From positions 372,001-436,000 of the forward strand of contig SMMW01000148.1 of the NCBI GenBank assembly GCA_004794655.1: a DNA stretch of 64,000 nt, given 5' to 3'. The notes under the pieces are model-generated. The model saw nothing but the letters and a program-made list of their open reading frames with translations, had not been told where the DNA came from and did no database searches. Origin of the DNA: Marisa cornuarietis. Lineage: Eukaryota > Mollusca > Gastropoda > Architaenioglossa > Ampullariidae. Position 1 is the first letter of the stretch. Every line of letters begins with the position of its first letter. The position numbers were made by a program, and so were the translations under genes. This document shows, one piece after another, positions 1 to 11,100 of this stretch.

Positions 1-950
1 TGGAAGTCCACTTACAAACTGATCAATTACTATGGTTTCTCTCGCTTCAAGGGGGGCATACTAGGATATACATTAGTGGAAAACGGTTCAACAGGAAACC
101 ACATTCTGACACACTTTCACATTTCTTCTTGAGCGAAGATCTCAACTCGACCCGCTTCAGACTTTCTCTGTTTGCAGGGTCAAACCTGCTCTACAACTGA
201 CTTTAGTGCAGTTGTCCCCTAATTCTCCACCATTCCACCCGTAAACACACCTGAAATCTCTTTTTTCTATAACCAGAAAAAGTACGATTAAGAAATGTAC
301 TCTTTGGGACACTTCTGCCTGAACCTATTTGAACTGGAACAGCGACTGCAGCAACTGCTTAATGAACCCTCAACACTACTGCTGCTAGTACTAGGCCTGA
401 AGGACCTATGACTCCTAGTCCTATGTCGCTCATTTCTGCTCTTTGTGGGTTTCTGGGCCATCCAACCGAACTTCATCAACACAAAGATAGCTATGACCAC
501 ACCTAGCACAAACACTAGTGCACACTAAACAGCTGTGAACATCACGATGAGCGCCTACCAACCATAATGAAAACGCTACTGATTCCGAAATCTCTCTAAA
601 AAAAAAAAAAATACAGCAGCCCTGTGCAAGGCGAACACAGAAGGCCGTCTGGGGCTGAACACATTCAAATGAGAACTATTTTCCCGGCACCATAATATAT
701 GTAATCAGTCAGCCCGTTCCTGATGATAATCATAACGTGTATTTTTATATAGCGCTTTACTCCGCCATCAACACAACAATGTTTCTTGTTCCAGGGGAGA
801 GGACGGAAGTTTCCAAAGAGCATTTTCATTAAAATTCTGCTCTCACTATACCTCTCTTCTGCTTCTAACCACAAAGTAGCCGATCTCGGAGTTATCCAAG
901 GACCCTGGTTAATATATTATTCTAAAAGTGTGTTCTCTGAGTTGTGTCAT
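1..950. other. No gene recognised
   Basis: Open frames here (for example 288-515 and 665-874, minus) have no recognisable domain or splice context. A TATATAGCGCTTTAC word near 748 may be a retrotransposon tail remnant. Confidence 0.5.
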
Positions 951-961
951 TCAGTTGGGAG

Positions 962-1164
962 GGGGCGGTCCGGTGGCGCCACGGTTAGCGCCTGTCACCA
1001 ATACAGTGAAGGTTGGCTGTCCTGGGTTCAGTTCTCGTCTCGGACACGCTGTTCTTTCTCTGCATGTGGCATCTGTTTACGGGGCTGGCTACCTTGCCGT
1101 GATATAGCCTTAGTTGCTGGCTCGGCGTAAAACACCAATTTAAAAAATAATTAAAAAATAAAAA
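962..1164 (+). mobile_element. tRNA-derived SINE, full-length copy with target duplication
   Basis: Begins with a tRNA-like head: A-box-like TGGCGCCACGGTTAGCGC and B-box-like GGGTTCAGTTCTC. It continues through CTGCATGTGGCATCTGTTTA and GTGATATAGCCTTAGTTGC to an A/T-rich tail. The 11-bp direct repeat TCAGTTGGGAG flanks it at 951-961 and 1165-1175, as expected for LINE-driven insertion. Related copies lie at 33350-33553 (minus), 44551-44703 (plus) and, more diverged, near 39205-39290. Confidence 0.85.
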
Positions 1165-1175
1165 TCAGTTGGGAG

Positions 1176-2559
1176 AGGACTAATGTCGCCGTCTTGTCTG
1201 TGTCATTCACTGTAGTGTACTGTCTTGTTCTGGATTTTCACGTACCCTGGACATCACAAAGTTCATTCACTCAGAACACAACATGTGATTTATTCATTTA
1301 AACTAGGACAAATTTATGTCATGGCACATTGGTGTACCCAAAATCAAAGAGGTATGTACATTCAAAGTAAGTTTATTTAGAGTCCATACACAATAAAAGC
1401 CACTTATACTAACACCTCTATATATAGCTACCACCTTTTACATTATTCCTAGTCCTACCTTATCTAGTCTAAATAACTTATCCTATACACACATAAAACT
1501 CTAGCACCAACTCCAGAAGCCTTTTCAGCAACTGTACAACCTTTGGTCCCAATTAGTACATCAAACTTATAAGACAGGAGTGCGGTACAGGTAACGGTTG
1601 GCCCGTGACCTTTTTTCAGGTCGTTATAGGGAGGGATGAGTTAGATACCCCCCCCCCTTTTTCGGGGCCGAAGGGGTAGGGGCCGGATTGGTATTGAATT
1701 TGTAAGGCTTCTATGTAACCAGGCCTGGTCTCCAGCAGAGGTAAAGGTCTTTACGACAAGTATATATTATATATATATCGTACTCGATCACAGATGTGTG
1801 AGACCTGCATGCCTTCCAGCAGAACTAAAATTAGTCTTTACGACAAATATCTATCTTTTGTATGTGTGTTTGTGTGTGTGCTTACGTGTCAGAGCTTTAT
1901 CTCCACGCACATATCTGTAGGAGTCAGGAGCTCGCGTTAGGTACCCGGTTTCCTTTCCGGAATCGTGGGTACAGTCGTACAGACCCTTGAGGTAGGATCG
2001 ATTTGCTTAATTTCCACCTGACAACATTAAGGTGCCTACACCTGATTTTCGCCCGCTATTTATTTATCATGGACGTTGGACGCTTCGTCATCCATTCCAA
2101 AGTCACACCATGCACTGCTCGCGTGCACGTCAAGTTGGTGGTGGTAGTGGTGGTGGTGTAAAATGAAAAGTGGAGGGAAACAATAATAAAGGGTTATTTG
2201 TTTATTGCGGTTTTCCTCTTCGCACACGATACGTTTGAAGATTTCAATAATGTCTCAAATTGCATGCACCATCAGATCGAGAGATTATTGCGACAACAAC
2301 TTTTGTTTCAGCAAGGGTGGTACGTGTGCATTACACATGATATACAACATCACGTAAACATAATTATAACCCAATTATAAGCAAGACTCTCTCTATATAT
2401 ATGTGTGTGTGTGTGTGTTCGAGTGAGCGAAAAGAAGGCGCATATAATACAAAGATCGCTGCACATAAATACGTATGCACCACGTGTTGAGACACAGGTA
2501 GGGTGACATATATACTAGTGGCGTGCCGCGTGGGTGGAGATGAAGGGAGAGAGTATATA
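1176..2559. other. No gene recognised; partial 87-bp duplication
   Basis: CCAGCAGAG...TCTTTACGACAAGTATATA near 1733-1770 recurs, altered, near 1816-1852. A poly-C run is at 1651-1660. Nothing else is recognisable. Confidence 0.5.
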
Positions 2560-2567
2560 ATATAACT

Positions 2568-2744
2568 CCGCGGTTCTCAACCTGGGGGGCGCGCCCCCCA
2601 AGGGGGGCGCAAGCTGCTGAAAAGGGGGCCGCAAAGGCGGTCATTTTCTCATATCTCATATAGGTATTAGTGGCTAAGGGGGGCGCGCGGACGTACTTTT
2701 ATTCGTCTGGGGGGGCGTCACAAGTAAAAGGTTGAGAAACGCTG
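2568..2744. mobile_element. hAT-type MITE with 8-bp target duplication
   Basis: A 177-bp non-coding element. Its ends are inverted copies: the left reads CGGTTCTCAACCTGGGGGG and the right, reversed, CAGCGTTTCTCAACC. The perfect 8-bp duplication ATATAACT flanks it at 2560-2567 and 2745-2752. A TTCTCAACC-type terminus and an 8-bp duplication are typical of hAT elements. The interior has GGGGGGCGCG blocks that can pair with each other. Confidence 0.85.
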
Positions 2745-2799
2745 ATATAACTTATCAACGGCGGCTAACCACGTGACACATTGTGGTGCGGACGTGGAT

Positions 2800-2946
2800 G
2801 GCGCCTCGCAACTATACACCGCTCGCCGGAACTAATGCTCGAAAATAGTGGGTGCACGCGCTTGGCCACGATACGAACAGTTACACAGCTAATTCAGTGC
2901 GTGGTTACATGGATACGATACTCGGAGAATCAACAGCAAGACAAAT
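2800..2946 (+). promoter_or_regulatory. Candidate GK5 promoter and non-coding first exon with a short upstream ORF
   Basis: GK5 needs an upstream 5' UTR exon, because its first coding exon follows an acceptor at 5098-5099. This CpG-containing stretch, just after a CACGTG E-box near 2772, ends in a strong donor, CAAAT|gtaagtaac, at 2946/2947. An ATG at 2909 opens a 12-codon reading frame. If spliced to 5100, that frame stops almost at once, so it would act as a upstream ORF. The transcription start is not visible and the exon is a guess from the donor alone. Confidence 0.3.
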
Positions 2947-3245
2947 GTAAGTAACGCGATTCACTGAAACTTGATTCAGTTTCCTGAAACCCGTTTCCGT
3001 GTCGCAAAGCACAGACATGAAATGTTAGCCCGCACTCGGTACAGTTTTAGCCGCACATATCGGTTTGTTTGTCGAGTGCCATACTTTTTGCCTTCTCTAC
3101 CCTTTACCCTGATATCTATTGCGTGACGACAATACTCATAGTATACACTTTCTTGCAACCAGGCAGCTTTAGTAATGCATTCAGAATACAGTTCGTCTCC
3201 AGCTGTAACCATTACTGCGCATTACAGCCACAAAAATAAATCTTT

Positions 3246-3412
3246 AGTGACTTGCTGACTTGTTATTCAGTGACTTAATTGCTGACTTGTTATTTAGTGA
3301 CTTGCTGACTTGTTATTCAGTGACTTGCTGACTTGTTACTCAGTGACTTGCTGACTTGTTATTCAGTGACTTGCTGACTTGTTATTCAATGACTTGTTGA
3401 CTTTTTATTCAT
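3246..3412. repeat. Tandem repeat, about 23-bp unit, about seven copies
   Basis: Unit AGTGACTTGCTGACTTGTTA followed by TTC, repeated with few changes; one copy has an extra AA and the last two are degraded. It lies upstream of GK5. No coding sense. Confidence 0.9.
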
Positions 3413-3419
3413 AACTGTG

Positions 3420-5097
3420 GAATATTCTCTTTTTAATGGTGGGACTATCAACAGTATGGGTATTGATTATAGAACTTTACAATTCAGTTTAATGATGTAG
3501 GCCCCTATGTGTCAATGTGTACATATTGTATCTTTATGTGTGTGTTTATGTGTATGTCCAGTATCGTTAAATCAGTACAACAAAGCATCACAGAAGTGAC
3601 CCAGATGTAGGCTCATGCATGTGAAGTGTGTCCAGATTTATAATATGCGCACAAACAGGGCCCCACACCCATCATACACACATTAACAGGATAACATGCA
3701 TACAGACACTACGCAGTACATGTCTGCTATAACATGGAATTAGGAGTATGCCACTCAACACTTAAAAGTGCTTTTATAATTGTTTTCTTTGTTGAATAAT
3801 TCACATCATTGTGAATATTTCTCATTAATTTGCAGAAGCAGTTTGTCCCAACTATCACCACACCTTCATACCTCCTCCTGACCCCTACAAATATTGTGAA
3901 ATTCCTTTTAGAGACAGCTTCTTTTTTAATAATATATTACAGATTTGGTATGAATTGGTTTATTGTTCCTAGAGAATGGGAGTTTCTGACAGTCAAAACT
4001 GTTGTAGTGGCAGAGGGTCTAAATGATATGATTGATGCTCCAAGCCATTAGTACTACACAGTGTTTAGACATTGCGTGTGAAGTCTGTTGTTTTTACATT
4101 GAGGGCTCTGCTATATTTCCAACACATTCAGGATTTTCCTGCTCCTCTTAAAGAAAGTCATACCAGCAGCAACAGATAAACAAGGAAATAGTGTACAATC
4201 TTTGAACAAAGATTGGCTAATGAATTTAAAGTTTTTCTCATTATTCAGTCCCCCACAGATCAAGCTGTCAAGTATAGTGCTATAACACTTTGGGAACACT
4301 AAAGTAAATAATTAATTTTACTGAGTTAACATCGACTGTGTTCATTGTTCAAACAACTCCAGACAAATGTTGTTTTTTTTAGCGTTGACACGTGAAACAG
4401 TCATTGACTGATATTAAACTAGTGGACACTAGTGTTTTACTAGATAATTCTGACTATTGCTGCACTAAGGGATTAACATGCCACAACCAAAGGGCACACA
4501 GGGAAAAGTGCATAAAGCTGTTTGCTTTCCATTTATTTAGTAGGGGTCGTTTGTTTAAGAACTTAAGAGGGTACAAGCATGATTATCTGCAGAGGCCAAG
4601 TGATGTTAAAAAAAAAAAAGTGTCCTATGCAACTCAAGTCACGCCATAAAATGACACCACAAACTTTCACCTCAGGCATATCATGATGTTCCCTTACATG
4701 ATATATTATCATGACCTGAGGATGTTAAGTGGTTTGTGTTTCCTGACTTGACATACATTCTCTCTCTGTCACTCACGCAAAAACATACACACATATATAA
4801 TTATATCAGAGGAGGATTTTTGCGAATGTGATCATAATTGTAATGAAATAAATAAAACTAATATTAAAATTTAAATATAATGCATCATGAGTCTGTCCAT
4901 GTCTCTGGATAAAGGAAAAGCAGAAGAAAGATTAATTCAGGGGAAGAGTACGTTAGTCATGGAGTTTATAGCTTGATTTGAAAAGCTGTTAGGCACAGTA
5001 CTGCATTCTGAATTCATTAATATTTGTATCAACTCATGACACAGAGAGATGTCTTTTTAATGGCTTTCCTATTGACATTCCAGTTATTGTCTCTTTC
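3420..5097 (+). other. Presumed first intron of GK5, no coding sequence seen
   Basis: AT-rich, with a short hairpin-like ACCTCAGGCATATCATGATG segment near 4669-4725. Its open frames show no similarity. Confidence 0.4.
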
Positions 5098-5111
5098 AGC
5101 TGAGGTTTGGA

Positions 5112-8100
5112 ATGGAAGGAGATTGTTCACGAGAGGGAGCAGCAGCTCCCGGAGCAGTTTCTCCACATGAAAGTGTTACTAAAAAAGAAGATGGGGAAGG
5201 GATCACAAGTCCACAGTATGTTTTGGCACTGGATGTCGGTACTTCAGTCCTTCGTTGTCATATCTACAACAGCCATGGATCTATCATAGGAGCCAGCAGC
5301 AGGAAAGTAAGATAACAGTATGTTTGTTTTACACTTGAAAAATTGCATACTCTCTTGTTATGTTGGACTGTTCAGTTGGAGAAATGCGTATTCTTCATCA
5401 TCATCATCTTGACCAGTAGAGTTTTCATCAGATTCTTTATTATCCCACAGAATATGTACTGTTTATGGGCTGAATATTGCTCTCAGTGACACCTTTTAAC
5501 ACATGGTCACAAGAGATTTGAGGTACTCTGTGGTATTATGCAGCTTCAGTGTTAGAAGAAAGAACTTTGTAGCTATCATGAATATTTTGTTTTCTAGCTG
5601 GAGATTGAACATCCAGAGCCAGGCTGGTTTGAAATTGACCCTTTAAAGCTGTTTGATGATTCTTGTGCTGTCGTGAAGAGCAGTTTAGCAGGTAAAAGCT
5701 TAAGTGGTGTGTTTCCATAAATAATTTGAGTGCTGAGTAACTGGTTTGAACTTGATTATGTTGATATGAGGGGTTGACAGATTTGAGCCATGTGTGGATC
5801 TGAGCTGGTATTCATATCTATCCTGTTAGTAAGTCATGTTGGATCACATTTCCTTAGTAATTTCCCCTGTAAGGTATGGATAAAACTGACACATGCAGGT
5901 AAAGAGGAGTGGATTTGCCTGATGGCTTATCCTTTATATACTGGTGGTTTTATAATGTCAGTAGTAAAGATTTGAACCAGTGTTTATATATCTGTGTGTG
6001 TGTGTGTGTGCAGACACATAATATATGTATATATGTACACACACATAAAAAGGGAAAGAATAAGGATATACAGATATCAGCACAGGCACAGTTTGCAAGA
6101 TTTATTGTAATGTCATTTATCGTCATACATCCCTTGACTGATACTAGCTGATTATTGTCAAGCTGGCCTGCCAGTGTCGGTCGTTGGGGGGACCAGACTA
6201 CATGCAGCAGTGACCAAGGTGTCATTAAAAGTCATTAAAACATCAAGAAAATGCCAACAGTAATTTTAATCATTGGTAGCTTAGTGTTCTGTGGTCTGTT
6301 TCTTCATTATAGACCTTGGCATTAGCCTGTTTGAGTCATTTTCACTTCTCTGTAATCAGCTGCAGGCCTTCAGGCCAGTCAGGTTACCTGTATGGGCATA
6401 GCTACACAGCGCAACACCTTTGTAACATGGGACAGGTGAGTGTACCTGAAGTTCCTGCTGTGTTTTAAATTTTGTTTGTTGATAGTTGATAATAAGCATT
6501 TTGGAACTCTTCCAAACTTGTGTGTTAGCACCATGCACACATTATTCAAGACTGTTGTCTCCTCATGTCACTCACCTTCCCTTGCTAATAAAGAATCCTT
6601 TTGTACTAAAAAGAAATGTTCATATTAATGTATGTTGATATACAACATATTAACCCGCTGAGTCCGTAGAGCCCTTACCCGGAAGAGAATGAAGAGCCGT
6701 TATTGTGGCTCTGCTCCACGATCGTGATTCTCTCTTTGCACGATGGGCTACGATCGTGGCCTTACTGGCAGACCACGATATGCTTACTTTCGTGGCTCGT
6801 GCTCCACTAGCGTGGCTCTGCAGTTTCACTATCGTCTTCAAAATCATGAAATTTTATGCCCATGTTTTTGAACATAGAAATATTTTTATGATGGGCTATG
6901 AGGGTTAAACTAGTTTCCTGCTGTTTGTTGATATGCAAGCCATTAAAATAGTTCCTTGGTATATTTGTGATAATGTTTGTTAATAATACAAGGCATTAAA
7001 ATAGTTCCTTGTTGTGTTTATAATAATGTTTGTTGATAATACAAGGCATTAAAATAGTCCCCAACTATACATATAGTAGTATAGTAGTGGTTTTATGCTC
7101 TGTGATTTCAGTTGTGCTAGGTTTTTAGGTGCTTTCTTCTCTTGTACTCTGAGAGTACTGGACTTGTTATCAATGTCACTCATTAGTCTTACTATTATTT
7201 ATCTATTTACCAGGGAGACAGGGAAAGTCTATCACAAGATGATCACCTGGCAGGATCTGAGGGCATCTGAAGCAGTTGCTTCATGGAATTCATCCTATAC
7301 GCTAAAAGCTTTAAATAAGAGTGCTAAACTTCTCCACTTCTTTACACGCCGTAACAGGCATAAAGCTGCTAGCGTCCTTAGATTCATGTCCAAGCAGGTT
7401 CAATATGCTTTTATTATATCCTGTTTTTATAGTTATCATACTTTGTTAATTTTTTTGTTAATTTTATTATCATCATGTCACCGACAGGATTCTTCAGATA
7501 TTTTTTCCAGGCCAGAGAAGACTTGTTAAGTTTGAGTTGAGTGATAAGATTAAGTTGATAGAACACTGTCAGAATTTCCTGATATTCTTACAGATGTCTG
7601 GTCAACTTCTCTACCTTTAGGCTTCTGTTTAATTAGTCCACATCAGACACTGCTCATGAAATAAAGAAATGGTGAAACAGAAACACAAATTGCTGAGCAT
7701 GTATTTGACAAATGATGACATGACAATTATCAGAAAAATTTGCCAAGCATCCTTATGGGATCAGCAGTATGTGTCCATTTAGAAAGTTAGTCCACTAATT
7801 TTTAAAAATGTGTTTTCTTGCCTTAGGTTACAATGCGTTTACTGTGGGTGCTGATAAATATACCCAATGTAAGTACAAAATAGTTTTTGTATCTTGTCTT
7901 GGTGGATGTATGATTAGCTGTAGTTTCTATGCTTGGAGATTTGTAAGTTTGGTGATTTCCAGAAAGCATTTCAAGTCTTCTCACATTTTCTTTCTGTATG
8001 TGTGCATGCATGTGCCCATGTGCATACTCACACGTATGTATGTGCAAATCCATGTGTGTGCATGTATAACCGCACATATAATGCATAGTTATTTTGTGCT

Positions 8101-11100
8101 GTTTGTCATCTTTCCTTATATGAATAAACAGTGGAAGGTTTCAGTTACCAACAGTCAAAATATGTACAGTATCAGTGCTTCCGCTCTCTCTTCCTGCTAG
8201 TAAGTATAGCTGACTCACTAACCTGAATGCTGCTTCTGTTTACAAGAAGAGGTTAAAGCATATGGAGCCTGCCTATTGATAGGGAAGTGCACTGCAAATG
8301 TAGAAGATATGAAAGAGAAGTGGCCATGATTTTTGTCCTTTTTATTTATTCAGGAAGTCTATAATCTGCCCAGTTTAGTATTTTTATCACGGACGTGTGT
8401 AGGTGGACAGGCGACTGTCTGCCGAGATCAGCGCTTAGCCTCTTGGGAAGTACTCCACTCTTAGTCTCAGCAAGCTTCAACAATTCATGTGACTAAACCA
8501 GAAGGTTTTTTTACACGAAAGCCTCGTTCTGACTGTTAACTGAAAAAAATCGTCTGCATCAGTCCATATCTGCTTATCGCATGCTGTAGGCGCCTATTCC
8601 ACTCATCTTACTCCACACTCACGCCAAGCTTAGGAAAATACATAAAACTTTAAGCCTGGCTACTGGCACTTGTGGTACTGCACAGTGATACACAACAATC
8701 TATACAGCTAGAACATTTTTTTCCAAGTGAATGATTGATTAAAGTGCTCGATTCCCCCATTCTCGAAGGTAGCGCCGTAAGTTGCTATAACCCGATGCAC
8801 GAACACAACTGTTTTTTGTGTTTTCCAGTGCAGACGGCCAAGCTGCTACTTAACTAGTAATATAACTCTGTGACTTTTATTGTTTCTAGGAAGCCCATCG
8901 GCTGCCCAGTTTAGCAAAAGTTTTGCTTCCCTTCATTTTATTTAAATCCCACTGTTATCCTCACTCAAGAGGGGGTTCAGCCTCATGTCTCTATGAAAGA
9001 AATCATTTACTCTGAACAAACCACATTAATTGCTAATAATTGGTATAAAGGTCATATCTGGTTCTATTGTTTTTGATTCAGAAAGCAATTTGTAAAGGCT
9101 GTCACACCCAGATGTAATAATAATAATAGTGAAGATTTTTTATAGCGCATATTCACACTCATAGAGAGCATAGATGTCAGTGTCAAAATATTGATGCATC
9201 ATGTTTGACAGATGTCAGTATTTCTGATGTGCTCTACCCTGTGCATGCTTATGTCAAACAATATTCTACATATTTTTTTAAAAGGCTTTTACCTATAAAT
9301 CTAAGAACAAGCTTAAAACTTAACGATGATAAAATGGAGGCTCTCTTCTGCTCAAGAAGAGGAATTCATTCATTGCTCATCAGTCCACCCATGTATGTCA
9401 AGGTCGGTGACACCAACATCAACTTAGAGTCAGTCATCCAAAATCTTGGATTAATTGTTACTGCAGACAAGTTGCAGCTTGATAGACAAGTTACAGCTGT
9501 CTGTCAGTCTGCCTGTTATGAGCTCCGTAACATCAGCATTTTCACGCTACATTTTTTCTACATGCGCTGCTGCCACCCTTGTCTGTGCGTTTGTTATTTC
9601 TCGGCTTGATTATTGTAGCTCCATGCTTGCAGGCTGCCCTGCATATCTTCTCCATAAACTCCAGAAAGTACAGAACTCTGCTGCATGTCTGGTACTTAGA
9701 GCTAGGAAATGGGACCATGTCAGTCCTCTCCATCTACGCTGGCTACCCATCTGTTCTTGTGTTCACTACAAACTGTCTGTGCTATGTTATAACATCATTG
9801 CAGGCTCCTGCCCTAACTGTTTCTCTGAACTTCTTTTCCCTTACATTCCAGCCACACTACTCCACTCTTCATCTCATGACCATACGCTGTCTATCCCTGT
9901 CACCAGAACAACCACATATTGTCACCAGATTTTGTTTCTGTGCTGAAAATCAGTGAAACTCTCTTTCCTTTCATATCCACCATCTACATGCACTAAAAAT
10001 ACATTTGTTCCATGAGCATTGCTCCTTATACCAGTCAACATAGTTGTCAATAGTTGTGATTATAGTCAGTTGACTAGTCTGCCTACTTGTCTTTCTCTGC
10101 TGATTTATGACACTATCCATCCTTACTGTTTGTTCCCTGATTCCATTTTATGTCTTCTATGTTTTCTTTTATTACTTCTCTACATAGTTGTTGCTCCTTC
10201 CATCCGTCCTATGCTGTCCATGTCTCCTACTTGTCTTAAGCACTGAGAACATTCTCCTTCAGGAGTTTGATTATGCGTTATATAAATCACATGTTTATTA
10301 TTAGTAGTAGTAGTAGTACAGTAACTTGAGATTTTTTTATTATCTTTTACTATATTCTGGCATGCTGATGCACACTATTTTGCTATGCCTTGGTTTTCTG
10401 CATGATAAAGAGAAATATTTCTCTTTATGGAAATAAACTGAAGCTGAAATTTGTGTGGTCCTTTTTTTTAAACAAAAGTAATCAAAAAATGATTTATGTG
10501 AATTTAATCATTGCTGTTAACAGCATTATATGTTTTCACCATTCTATGTTTGACAGGAATAAATTTTTATTTGTTAAAGGTCAAACAGCGAGCGTTTGAG
10601 GGCAATGTGATGTTTGGATGCATCGAGACTTGGCTGCTTTGGAAACTGTCTGGCAGCAAGTTGCATGCTACAGATTACTCATGTGCTAGCACGACTGGCA
10701 TCTTTGACCCTTACTCAGTAAGAAGTTCTGATAACAGCAGTGTACTTTTTAATGATAGAGACATTGCACACCTGTAATAGTACACCTGCATATATATTTG
10801 TGTTGCATGTGTGTATATGTGCATAAATGTATGCATGTGAGTGAGTGTATGTGTACATGCTTGTACATGTATGCAGAATTGTAGATGTGTGATGTATATA
10901 CACACTTGTGTAGGTTTAATGTGTACATGTAAATGTACACACTTGTAGATGTGTGCATGTGCACACACTTGTATATGTGTGATGTGGGCTTTAATCTGTA
11001 ATTCACTGTAGATATGGGGAGACAACACCATTTCATCTGTACTTCTGCTTAGCTGCACATACTTGCACACTCACATTTATTCACACATACATATATAGAG

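Noticed and set aside
974..1045. Functional tRNA gene
   Set aside because: A- and B-box-like words are present but the sequence is the head of a SINE with a body, tail and target duplications, and no cloverleaf with an anticodon stem is evident.
3246..3412. CRISPR-like array
   Set aside because: Direct head-to-tail 23-bp units without spacers, in eukaryotic DNA.
10711..11070. 119-codon minus-strand frame rich in His and Thr
   Set aside because: It translates a degenerate TGTGTATG-type repeat in a GK5 intron and is antisense to the gene.
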